From assembly GCA_002898575.1 (NCBI GenBank), contig BEHT01000016.1, forward strand, positions 1 through 64,000: a stretch of DNA of 64,000 nt, given 5' to 3'. A program made the translations under genes and the position numbers. How positions within the stretch are numbered: the first letter of the stretch is position 1; the number at the start of each line of letters is the position of its first letter. Source of the stretch: a bacterium HR17 (lineage in GTDB: Bacteria; Armatimonadota; Fervidibacteria; Fervidibacterales; Fervidibacteraceae). Below, one piece after another: positions 16,081 to 23,908 of this stretch. Under the pieces are notes generated by a model that saw only the letters and a program-made list of their open reading frames with translations, was not told the origin of the DNA and made no database searches.

Positions 16081-16338
16081 GGAACAGCATGGCAGCGGTT
16101 CGGGCGCACTGCCCTTTAAACGACCGAAGTTCCGTTGCCAGCGCGCCGCACCCTTTCGGCGAGGGCGTTGCCCCGATGTCGCAGTGGGGGTAACAGTCCT
16201 ACCTTTCCAACCCCCCTCTAACGGTCGGGTTCATGCCCGGCTCCCCGATGGCACCCCTCAGTGCCCCGCAATCATGTCCCAAAATTTGAGCGGCTCAGCG
16301 CCGCAGCGAACGCTGTGTGAGTTCCCGAAGGGCGAGAG
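16081..16338. other. Intergenic region without a recognised feature
   Basis: About 260 bases between the repeat and the next gene. Short open frames here have no protein-like composition. Small GC-rich hairpins are possible (for example around GGTCGGGTTCATGCCCGGCT at 16225), but I see no riboswitch consensus and no clear promoter. Confidence 0.4.
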
Positions 16339-16341
16339 GTG

Positions 16342-17457
16342 ATGGGCGTGTATCGGTTTGCCTTTCTCGTGCACCCGTTGGATGTGAAACGCGATGTCGC
16401 CCGAAAGTATCCCATCGCCCAATGGTTGCCTGAAAGTTGGGTGGAAGCCCTCTTACGCTGCATGCGGGTGAAAGTGTTGGGCAAAATCACGGGTGTCCGA
16501 TCGCTGACAGGCGCCACGACGGAAGGTTGGCTGCTGGGCGTTCCGATGACGGCGCAGATGATGCGCGCTGACGAACGACGGGCGTTGGCGTTGCTTAAGG
16601 ACGCTTGCCGTCTCGCTGCCGACTTGGGAGCCCACATCGTCGGCTTAGGCGCTTACACCGCCATCGTCGGCAATAACGGTATGGAACTGCAAGAACAATC
16701 GCCCTTGCCCGTCACAACCGGCAACAGTTACACCACTTGGACAGCGGTGGAAGCGACGAAATTGGCTGCTGAAGCGATGGGCATTGAGTGGGAACGGGCA
16801 ACCGCTGCCGTCGTCGGCGCCACAGGCTCCATCGGGCGTGCTTGCGCGCATTTTTTGGCGTGCGGAGCGAAGGGGCAAGGGGTCACATTGCCGCCCGTTG
16901 CCCGCGTGACGCTGGTCGGGCGGGACCGCGAGCGGTTGGAGGCACTGCGAGCGGCGTTGAGCCCGCAGGCGGACACCGCAACGCGCGCGACGACCGACAT
17001 CGCAGATGGGCTGCGGGACGCTGACATCGTCATCACAGTGACGAGCGCAATGGACGCTGTCATTGAGCCAGACCACTTAAAGCCGGGTTGTGTCGTCTGC
17101 GATGTGGCGCGCCCGCGCGATGTGTCCGAGCGGGTGAAGCGGGAGCGAGACGATGTGCTGGTCATTGACGGCGGTGTCGTCCGAGTGCCGGGGGCGCCCT
17201 GTTGGGAGTTTTCCATTGGGCTGCCTTCTGACCGCACCCTCGCATGCGTTGCCGAGACAATGTTGTTGGCGTTGGAAGGGCGGCTGGAGCCCTTCACCTT
17301 GGGGCGAGAGATTCCGATAGAGCGGGTCGTGACCATCGCCGAAATGGCGGCGCGGCATGGGTTCGTCGTAGACGGGCTACGCAGTTTTGAACGGGTCTTG
17401 GACGCCGACGCCATCGCTCGCATCCGCCAGCGGGTCAAGGTGGTTGCCGAGCGATGA
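16342..17457 (+). CDS. Acyl-ACP reductase (AAR)-like NAD(P)-dependent oxidoreductase
   Basis: 371 residues, ATG 16342 behind GCGAGAGG. The layout matches long-chain acyl-ACP reductases of cyanobacteria: an N-terminal part ending in TTGNSYTTWTAVEATK, a Rossmann motif VVGATGSIGRACAHFL near 155-170, VTLVGRDRERLEAL, then HLKPGCVVCDVARPRDVSE. In AAR the Cys at the equivalent LKPPC position is the acyl-binding residue, and here it is kept (LKPGC). The end, LACVAETMLLALEG then ISxE-like IERVVTIAEMAARHGF, also parallels AAR. Predicted to reduce a fatty acyl thioester to an aldehyde, or a related semialdehyde reaction. No aldehyde deformylating oxygenase is nearby. Its stop overlaps the DUF2723 gene start (ATGA). 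Confidence 0.7.
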   Translation: MGVYRFAFLVHPLDVKRDVARKYPIAQWLPESWVEALLRCMRVKVLGKITGVRSLTGATTEGWLLGVPMTAQMMRADERRALALLKDACRLAADLGAHIVGLGAYTAIVGNNGMELQEQSPLPVTTGNSYTTWTAVEATKLAAEAMGIEWERATAAVVGATGSIGRACAHFLACGAKGQGVTLPPVARVTLVGRDRERLEALRAALSPQADTATRATTDIADGLRDADIVITVTSAMDAVIEPDHLKPGCVVCDVARPRDVSERVKRERDDVLVIDGGVVRVPGAPCWEFSIGLPSDRTLACVAETMLLALEGRLEPFTLGREIPIERVVTIAEMAARHGFVVDGLRSFERVLDADAIARIRQRVKVVAER

Positions 17458-19376
17458 CGCTGCGCGTCCCTTCCGTCGTCACCGCCTCTTGGCAGTCGCC
17501 GCAATGGCGATGGTGGGGTGGGTTAGCGCTGGCGGTCGGCATACCCTTTGCCGTTTACCTTCCGACCCTTTACCCCACTTATTGCTTTTTCGCCGACAGC
17601 GGCGACTTCATGGCGGCGGCAACGCTCCTGATGCCGCCCCACCCGACAGGCTACCCATGGTTTTGCCTGCTGAACAAGTTATTTGTGACGCTGCTGCCCG
17701 TCGGGACGGTTGTCTGGCGTTTCAGTTTGCTGACAGCACTGTTCGTGCCACTGACAGCGGGCGCCGCGTTTTTACTGGTAATGCACCTAACGAACAACGC
17801 CCTCGTGGCGCTGGCGACGGCGTGGACGCTGGCGTTTGGGCGGATGCTGTGGTTCAGTGCTGTGTCAACAGAGGTTTACAGTTCCAATCTGTTCCTGACG
17901 GTGCTGGCGTTGCTGGCGCTGGTGCGGTTCTGGCAGACAGGTGATAAGCGTTGGTTCTACACCGTCGGGCTGACGGTAGGGTTTGGAGCGGCGCACCATT
18001 TGACGCTGCCGCTCATGGCGCTAGGCGGGTTGATAGGGCTGTTAGTGGCACGGCGATGGGTGCCGCAGCGCCCGTCGCTGCGCGATTGGCTGATAGCAAC
18101 GCTGTTTGTCTGCTTACCCTTGACCTACTACGCTTACTTACCGCTGCGGGCGCCGAAGCCTTACGGAGCGCGCTACTGGCAAAACACGGGCGATGACCCG
18201 TCCAAATCGGTGCGGGATTTCGTCCGCTATGTGCTGGGGCAACGGTTCCGCTCTGCGATGGAGGCGCTTCCGGCGCACCAACGGGTGCAGCGGTTCGGCG
18301 AGTGGCTGGCGGCTGGCGTCCAGCAACACGGGGCGCTGTTCGTTTTGGGCATTGGGCTGGCGTGGTTGTTAGTTGTGAGGTATTGCGCCTTTTTCGCCGT
18401 CACGCTGGGGATGTGGCTGGCGCACATGGCGTTCTATCTCGGCTACGATGTGCCCGACATTGCCTACTTTTTCGTGCCCGCGTGGTCGGTGACGGTGCTG
18501 TGGGGTGGGTTAGTAAGCCACGATTTGATGAACTGGCTGCAGAAACGCGCTCCAGTGGTAGCGCTGGTCGTCGCGGGGTTGGCGCTGAGCAGCGCAGAAG
18601 TGGCTCTGCTGCACGCTTTGCCTTGGGTCTGGGGCGTGGACAAAGACCGAGGGCGTCGCTATTTAACCGCCGTGCTCCGAGATACACCCCGCAACGCCGC
18701 GTTGCTTGTCAGCATTGACGATACGATGTTCAATCTGTGGGCGTTACAAGCCATTGAAGAACGGCGGCGCGATGTGCGGGTCGTTTCGGTTTACGAGTGG
18801 CAGCCGACATTGCCGTTACAGCGCCCCGTCGCAACGACGACCGCTGACCTTTACCGATTTTTCAACCCGCAACCGTGGTTCGTTTACCCCGTCAGCCGCT
18901 GGGTGGCGCTGCTGAAAAGGGCACCGCCCGTCACAGCAGTGCGTTCCTGCCACGCTCATCGCAGCCCACAGCCTATCGTGCATCGGGCTCGGTTGCTGCC
19001 CCCCCCTGACGGTGTCCACATCGGTGGGCTGTTGGTGGCGGAGACGGAAGTGTGTGTGTCACAAGATGCAGCGGCGCTGGGCGGTTACCTTTGGCTGCTG
19101 GCACGGCGCCCCGTGAGCATCACCGACGCTAACGGTCCGCAAACGGGCATGTGGGCGTGGTGGTGGTTTTATCAACCCTTCACGCAGTTGCCCCCGGGAC
19201 GCTGGGTCGTGCGGATGACCGTGGGCTTGCCCGTCATCAGCACCATCGCGCCCGGCGAACTGGAGGTGCGGGGGCTGCCGGTGCTGGCATGGCAGGTGCC
19301 GCGTAACGCCGCCCAAATGCAAGGGTTGTGGCAAAAAGCGCGACGCCTCGGCGTCGTCACCGTGTGGGGGCGTTAA
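17454..19376 (+). CDS. DUF2723 polytopic membrane protein
   Basis: 640 residues. The ATG overlaps the previous stop, so translation is coupled. YCFFADSGDFMAAATLL followed by PPHPTGYPWFCLLNKLF is the DUF2723 signature: an acidic residue in the first periplasmic loop and a PHPTGYP motif, as in GT-C O-mannosyltransferase-like proteins. About ten transmembrane helices span residues 20-390; the remaining 250 residues form a soluble C-terminal domain, partly beta-rich. Likely a sugar transferase acting on exported proteins or lipids with a polyprenyl-linked donor. The coupling with an acyl-ACP-reductase-like enzyme is unusual and suggests a lipid-related acceptor. Confidence 0.85.
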   Translation: MTLRVPSVVTASWQSPQWRWWGGLALAVGIPFAVYLPTLYPTYCFFADSGDFMAAATLLMPPHPTGYPWFCLLNKLFVTLLPVGTVVWRFSLLTALFVPLTAGAAFLLVMHLTNNALVALATAWTLAFGRMLWFSAVSTEVYSSNLFLTVLALLALVRFWQTGDKRWFYTVGLTVGFGAAHHLTLPLMALGGLIGLLVARRWVPQRPSLRDWLIATLFVCLPLTYYAYLPLRAPKPYGARYWQNTGDDPSKSVRDFVRYVLGQRFRSAMEALPAHQRVQRFGEWLAAGVQQHGALFVLGIGLAWLLVVRYCAFFAVTLGMWLAHMAFYLGYDVPDIAYFFVPAWSVTVLWGGLVSHDLMNWLQKRAPVVALVVAGLALSSAEVALLHALPWVWGVDKDRGRRYLTAVLRDTPRNAALLVSIDDTMFNLWALQAIEERRRDVRVVSVYEWQPTLPLQRPVATTTADLYRFFNPQPWFVYPVSRWVALLKRAPPVTAVRSCHAHRSPQPIVHRARLLPPPDGVHIGGLLVAETEVCVSQDAAALGGYLWLLARRPVSITDANGPQTGMWAWWWFYQPFTQLPPGRWVVRMTVGLPVISTIAPGELEVRGLPVLAWQVPRNAAQMQGLWQKARRLGVVTVWGR

Positions 19377-19432
19377 GCGGGATTGAAACGCTGCCTTTTG
19401 CGATGGGGGAACCCAGCCGCCAGAAAACGGGC

Positions 19433-21394
19433 TCACATTCTGGGCACCCACACTGTCATCGGTCCTGCGCTTCGGTGCGCCCATGCGAAGTAGGGGATCG
19501 CTGTAAAGCGGACGGATTTGGTATGTTGGCGGACTGCACGCAGCGGTTGATACAGGTGCCCTGCCCATATTGATGGCTCTACTGCAACGCCATCGCCTTG
19601 CAAGGCGATGATGGGCAGCCCACCGATGGACATTGGGACGGGCTCCAGCGGGCGCTCCTCACACGCCGCAATGAACCACACATCGGCGTCAGGGTTGTCC
19701 GCTTGTTCCAAGCAGTAAACGAACGGACCACGCTGGAGAGCGATGCGTCCGGCGTTGGGCTCCACGAACGGATGACAAAGGAGCCACTCAGCGTTCATCG
19801 GCAGCGTTACGCCCACTGTGTCGCCGGGCTGCCATGGGCGCTGCAACTGGACGAAAGTTCCCCCTTGCACCTCCCGCCGTTCTGCCCTGTTGACTGTCAC
19901 CGTCGCCTTGGGACACCACACCGGCACCCGCAGGTGCAAGGTGAAGGTGATAGGGCGGGACGGTTCTATCTGCAGCGTGACTTCGCCATCCCAAGGGTAA
20001 TTCGTTTGTTGACGCAGGTGCACCGCCACGCCGTTGACGCTGACGGTCGCTTCACTGGCGGCGTAAAGGGTGACGAAAATCCCGTCGTCGGTGACGGCGT
20101 AAAGGAAACTGGGCACCATCGGAAGCAATCGGGCGATATTGGGCGGGCAACAAGCACACTCAAAATAGGGTTGCCGCCGATGATAGCCGCGATCCGCCAG
20201 CGGGTTGACATAAAAGTAGGACTTGCCGTCCAAGCCGATGCCCGCCAACGCTCCGTTAAACAGCGCCCGTTCTAACACATCCACAAACCGCGCCTCGCCT
20301 GTCAGTAAAAACATTCGCCATTGCCACAGGATGTTAGCGATGGCGGCACAAGTTTCGGCGTAGGCGCGCTCGTTGGGCAACTCGTAATCGCGTCCAAAGG
20401 CTTCCCCTTCGTGGCGTGCCCCGCAACCCCCTGTGACATACATCCGCTTCTCCGTCAAGTTGTGCCACATCCGTTGCAATGCGTTCATCAGTGCCGTGTC
20501 GCCAATTTCGGCGTAAAGGTCAGCGGCGCCTGCGTTCAAGTAGAGTGCCCGCACCGCGTGCCCCGTCACTTCGTCCAGTTCGCGCAAGGGTTTGTGGTCT
20601 TGGTGGTAAGGCGAGCCGCCGATGCGTTTGTGTCCCCGTACATCCACGAAAAATTGCGCCAACTCCAGATAGCGCCGCTCGCCTGTCTCGCGATAAAGTT
20701 CCACCAGCGCCATTTCAATTTCGGGGTGCCCGTCTGCCGCTTCCTTTTTGCCCCACCCGAACACCTGGGCGATATGGTCAGCAAATCGCCTAGCGACTTT
20801 GAGTAAACGCTCATCGCCTGTGACGCGATGATGGGCGATGGCGGCTTGGAACAAATGACCTGCGCAATATAGTTCGTGCATGTCCCGCAAGTTCGTCCAG
20901 CGTTGCGCTTTGCGCTCCAGCGAAAAATAGGTGTTTAGGTAGCCGTCAGCGTCCTGCGCCGCTTCAATTTCAGCGATCACACGGTCCATCAGTGCAGTGA
21001 CAGTGTCGTTAGGTTGCACCGCCAGCGACCACGCAGCCGCTTCCAACCACTTGTAAACATCGCTGTCGTTGAAATAAAGCCCACGAAACGCACCCCCGAC
21101 TTTGCCTGCGACGCGTCGGAAGTTATCAATGCGTCCCGTTTGCTCCATCAGGTCGTATTGCGTCGGCAGCGTGATGTCCTGCAAAGCGGACAAACGGGGT
21201 TGCCAAAAACCGTCACGCAACTTAACGGCACGGATGGGGACGGGACGCACCTTAGCGTGGGGGCTTTGGGTTGTGTCCACGACGATGCTGCGGTCGCGCA
21301 CGGTTATGCCACCTCCGTTCGCTCGTGGCGCCATGAGCCCGCTGACACTTAACGTCATCAGCCGCAAAAACCCTCGTCGTTTCATGCGCATCAC
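19433..21394 (-). CDS. GH127 family glycosidase (beta-L-arabinofuranosidase-like), Tat-exported
   Basis: 653 residues from GTG 21394, eight bases after AGGGTGAG; ATGs at 21391 and 21385 are alternatives. The N-terminus KRRGFLRLMTLSVSGLMAP is a twin-arginine signal. The (alpha/alpha)6 barrel of DUF1680/GH127 follows, with LRDGFWQPRLSAL at the start, YVTGGCGARHEGEAFG and the Zn/Cys site FECACCPPNIAR near 412-420. In characterised GH127 enzymes the first Cys of CCPPN is the nucleophile and neighbouring Glu/Cys bind zinc; all are kept here. Probably removes arabinofuranose or related sugars from plant polysaccharides. Transcribed alone, tail-to-tail with the DUF2723 gene. Confidence 0.92.
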   Translation of the reverse strand: MMRMKRRGFLRLMTLSVSGLMAPRANGGGITVRDRSIVVDTTQSPHAKVRPVPIRAVKLRDGFWQPRLSALQDITLPTQYDLMEQTGRIDNFRRVAGKVGGAFRGLYFNDSDVYKWLEAAAWSLAVQPNDTVTALMDRVIAEIEAAQDADGYLNTYFSLERKAQRWTNLRDMHELYCAGHLFQAAIAHHRVTGDERLLKVARRFADHIAQVFGWGKKEAADGHPEIEMALVELYRETGERRYLELAQFFVDVRGHKRIGGSPYHQDHKPLRELDEVTGHAVRALYLNAGAADLYAEIGDTALMNALQRMWHNLTEKRMYVTGGCGARHEGEAFGRDYELPNERAYAETCAAIANILWQWRMFLLTGEARFVDVLERALFNGALAGIGLDGKSYFYVNPLADRGYHRRQPYFECACCPPNIARLLPMVPSFLYAVTDDGIFVTLYAASEATVSVNGVAVHLRQQTNYPWDGEVTLQIEPSRPITFTLHLRVPVWCPKATVTVNRAERREVQGGTFVQLQRPWQPGDTVGVTLPMNAEWLLCHPFVEPNAGRIALQRGPFVYCLEQADNPDADVWFIAACEERPLEPVPMSIGGLPIIALQGDGVAVEPSIWAGHLYQPLRAVRQHTKSVRFTAIPYFAWAHRSAGPMTVWVPRM

Positions 21395-21527
21395 CCGCGC
21401 AACTCACCCTGACACGAGCCCGCTGCACTCCTCAATTTTGCCCCACGCTTTGCCCCTTCGTTTTTTTTTGAGGAACTACTTAGGCAGACACAAGGTCCAT
21501 TCTGTTGTGTTGAATAATGGTTTTGTT

Positions 21528-21794
21528 CGGAGGGCGGCTCTCTGAGCCGCCGAAAATCGCGGCGCGTCAGGAGACGCGCCCTCCGAAGGGAAAAACATTG
21601 GCGCATCGGGAGACGCGCCCTCCGAACCTCGGAGGGCGGCTCTCTGAGCCGCCGAAAATCGCGGCGCGTCAGGAGACGCGCCCTCCGAAGGGAAAAACAT
21701 TGGCGCATTGGGAGACGCGCTCTCCGAACCTCGGAGGGCGGCTCTCTTGAGCCGCCGAAAAAAGCGGCGCATCAGGAGATGCGCCCTCCGAGGT
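21528..21794. repeat. Family A repeat array, 102-bp period, left of tRNA-Gln
   Basis: Left arms start at 21528, 21630 and 21732, an exact 102-bp period. Each of the first two units carries one left arm and two right arms (GGCGCGTC and GGCGCATC types); the last has a single right arm closing at about 21791. The left flank (TGTTGAATAATGG) is close to that of the A elements at 3979 and 5136, so about 25 bases outside the stem belong to the mobile or copied unit. Confidence 0.93.
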
Positions 21795-21856
21795 GCTGCC
21801 AAGAGGGAAGTTCAACAAAAACAATAGAAGCGAGCAATTTGGGGGGTGAAAATGGC

Positions 21857-21928
21857 TGGGGCGCCTGGCTTCGAACCAGGGACCTCGGGATCCAAAGTCC
21901 CGCGCGCTACCAACTGCGCCACGCCCCA
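21857..21928 (-). tRNA. tRNA-Gln (anticodon TTG)
   Basis: On the minus strand: acceptor TGGGGCG pairs with CGCCCCA, D stem GCGC/GCGC, anticodon stem CGGGA/TCCCG with loop CTTTGGA (anticodon TTG), and T arm CCTGG-TTCGAAG-CCAGG. CCA is not encoded. It lies between two family A arrays and away from other tRNA genes. Confidence 0.95.
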
Positions 21929-21980
21929 GCGGCGCCGAAAGTTATAACACACCCTGCAGATTTTGTGAAGGCGCGTGGCT

Positions 21981-22320
21981 CTCGGAGGGCGGCTCTCTGA
22001 GCCGCCGAATGGCAGCGTGTTCCGAAGAGGAAAACATCGGCGCGTCAGGAGACGCGCCCTCCGAAGGGAAAAACATTGGCGCATCGGGAGACGCGCCCTC
22101 CGAACCTCGGAGGGCGGCTCTCTGAGCCGCCGAAAATCGGCGCGTCAGGAGCTCTCGGAGGGCGGCTCTCCTGAGCCGCCGAAAAAAGCGGCGCGTCAGG
22201 AGACGCGCCCTCCGAAGGGAAAAACATTGGCGCATCGGGAGACGCGCCCTCCGAACCTCGGAGGGCGGCTCTCTTGAGCCGCCGAAAAAAGCGGCGCGTC
22301 AGGAGACGCGCCCTCCGAGG
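21981..22320. repeat. Family A repeat array right of tRNA-Gln
   Basis: Left arms at about 21984, 22107, 22155 and 22259 with right arms of both types between them, including truncated forms (for example GGCGCGTCAGGAGCTCTCGG at about 22139, where one right arm ends early and runs straight into the next left arm). The opening block copies 13842-13920. The right edge CCCTCCGAGGTGCTGCC equals the edge of the array at 21783-21799. Confidence 0.92.
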
Positions 22321-22443
22321 TGCTGCCGAAAATTCAACAGACCACTGTGAAGGCGCCGTTGTCTCCCTCTTGACACCGCGCCCCTTGCGTATTAAACTCA
22401 AATTCCGACTGAAAAACTTAACTTTAAAAGAGGTGCATGTTCG

Positions 22444-22635
22444 GTGGGTTGGTTGGGGCACTTATTGGTGCTGTCAGTGAGCAGTGCGGTGGCGGGTTGG
22501 TTGGGCGCGCATTTGCACGGTGACGCATGGCGGGTGCTGGCAGCGATGGTCTTGTTCGCCACGGCGGGGCTAAGTCTGGGCAGCCTCGCCGATCGTGCGT
22601 TGCTCTGGCTAACCCGTTCCGTCAGGAGGGCTTGA
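22444..22635 (+). CDS. Small two-helix membrane protein
   Basis: 63 residues from GTG 22444; AGAGGTG lies about nine bases upstream. Two hydrophobic segments (LLVLSVSSAVAGWLGAHL and VLAAMVLFATAGLSLGSLA) and a basic C-terminus. It ends four bases before the TauE/SafE gene and is probably co-transcribed. No family recognised; it could be an accessory subunit of the exporter or an unrelated leader gene. The alternative ATG at 22438 gives only a 28-codon frame. Confidence 0.5.
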   Translation: MGWLGHLLVLSVSSAVAGWLGAHLHGDAWRVLAAMVLFATAGLSLGSLADRALLWLTRSVRRA

Positions 22636-22639
22636 AGTA

Positions 22640-23608
22640 ATGGAGCATTTCCTGTTACTTTGGTTGCTGGGGTTCATCGTGGGGGTTGTCGGGGGCTTTT
22701 TCGGGTTCGGCGGGTCGGCGATTGTCACACCCGCGCTGAACATCCTCGGCTACCCGATGCCCGTCGCCATCGGGACGGACTTGTTGCACATTTTTGGCAA
22801 ATCGCTGTCGGCGACCGCTAAACATCGCCAACTGGGGCACTTGGACGGGAAAGTGGCGGGGTTGCTGGCGTTGGGCACTGTTCCAGGCATGGAACTTGCG
22901 GCGCAACTGGTGCGTCATCTGGCACAAGCAGGCACGGTGGAGACGACTGTGCGGTGGGTGCAACTAACGGTATTGGCGATGTTGGCGGGCATTACCCTTT
23001 GGGAGACGCTGTCCGCCCGCAATGGACAACCTGTCCGTTGGCGCGGCATTCTGAGCCGTTTGCCCTTCCCGCCCTTTTTCCACAGCTCCGTTTCGCACCT
23101 ACAACGGGCATCGGTGTGGAGTTTCGTAGCGTTGGGGTTGGTGACAGGTTTCATGGCGGGCATCATGGGCGGTGGGGGTGGGTTTATCCGCGTGCCAGCG
23201 ATGATTTACCTGCTGGGTATCCCCACGAAGGTGGCTGTCGGCACCGACCTCGTGGAAGTGCTGCTGTCGGCGGGCTACGGCGCCTTCACCTACGGTTGCA
23301 AAGGTTTTTTGGACATGCCGACTGCACTGGTTATGTTGTTCGGCGGCGCATTGGGCGCCCGCTTGGGAGCGTGGGCGACTTTCTACGCACCCAGCCGTCA
23401 GTTGCGCGGATTGTTAGGGGCGTTACTGTTGGCATCAGCAGTCAGTGTGGCGTTAAAGCAATTGGGTGTCGGTGGAAAAGTGTTGCCCTTGGTGATTTTG
23501 TTCGGCGCGTCGTTGGGCATCACGGGGTTCGTGCTCAGCCTTCTGTGGCAGGGCGTCAAGCAGGCAAAAAGTGAACAGGCGTTAGCGATGTCCGCATCAC
23601 AACGGTAG
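22640..23608 (+). CDS. TauE/SafE family anion exporter
   Basis: 322 residues with eight hydrophobic segments in two similar halves. Each half has the Gly-rich family motif: GVVGGFFGFGGSAIVTPALN near 17-36 and FMAGIMGGGGGFIRVPAMIY near 172-191, each followed by PxxVAIGTDL/ PTKVAVGTDLVEV. Such proteins move sulfite, sulfoacetate, thiosulfate or related anions across the inner membrane, with direction and substrate varying by member. No sulfur metabolism gene is adjacent, so the substrate cannot be given; phosphate uptake genes follow about 300 bases downstream. Confidence 0.88.
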   Translation: MEHFLLLWLLGFIVGVVGGFFGFGGSAIVTPALNILGYPMPVAIGTDLLHIFGKSLSATAKHRQLGHLDGKVAGLLALGTVPGMELAAQLVRHLAQAGTVETTVRWVQLTVLAMLAGITLWETLSARNGQPVRWRGILSRLPFPPFFHSSVSHLQRASVWSFVALGLVTGFMAGIMGGGGGFIRVPAMIYLLGIPTKVAVGTDLVEVLLSAGYGAFTYGCKGFLDMPTALVMLFGGALGARLGAWATFYAPSRQLRGLLGALLLASAVSVALKQLGVGGKVLPLVILFGASLGITGFVLSLLWQGVKQAKSEQALAMSASQR

Positions 23609-23625
23609 TGGGGTTGGCAGAGAAG

Positions 23626-23655
23626 GGACAGGACGGAGGGCGGTCCGCCCTGTCC
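23626..23655. terminator. Nested hairpin after the TauE/SafE gene
   Basis: GGACAGG pairs with CCTGTCC around an inner GGGCGG/CCGCCC hairpin. It lies 18 bases after the stop codon at 23608. There is no T-tract on either side, so intrinsic termination is likely only if this organism tolerates T-poor terminators. Confidence 0.5.
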
Positions 23656-23657
23656 CC

Positions 23658-23830
23658 GTCGGGAGCCACGAAACGGCTTACCCATCCCAAGCCTAACGCT
23701 CCCGACCCTCTCTGTCAACCCCGACGACAACCCACTGGAGATGCGGTCACTGTCTTGCAGGCAGAGACCGCGAGGCTGAAAGAGCGTCGGCTCCGCCGCA
23801 CCCGTATCTCGGGGCGAGCCCACTGAGGAC
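23658..23830. other. Structured intergenic region before pstS, candidate RNA element
   Basis: GTCGGGAGC (23658-23666) pairs with GCTCCCGAC (23698-23706), enclosing GGCTT/AAGCC. Further on, GCGGTC and GACCGC (about 23737-23770) bracket a CTG...CAG stem, and GGCGAGCC-type pairs follow to about 23825. On the minus strand a TTGACA box, a 17-base spacer and TAGGCT lie just outside the first stem. It may be a leader RNA of the pst operon or a small RNA gene. It does not match any riboswitch consensus I know, and no Pho-box-like direct repeat is evident. Confidence 0.35.
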
Positions 23831-23908
23831 GCACTTGATTGGCTGCAGCGGGGCGCTGCCACGGCGGTTGGAGAGTTGCCGACAAATCCTGCAAGGAGGT
23901 GTATGCCG

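Noticed and set aside
16100-16338. Riboswitch before the acyl-ACP-reductase-like gene
   Set aside because: GC-rich hairpins are possible but none of the conserved cores I know (TPP, cobalamin, SAM, FMN, glycine) is present.
1-22320. Insertion sequence with its own transposase
   Set aside because: No transposase or integrase-like protein is found on either strand; the repeats look non-autonomous.
23658-23830. RNase P RNA, SRP RNA or tmRNA
   Set aside because: The conserved cores (GAGGAAAGUCCGGGC, GGAAGGAAGCAGCC, tRNA-like end with TTCGA) are absent on both strands.
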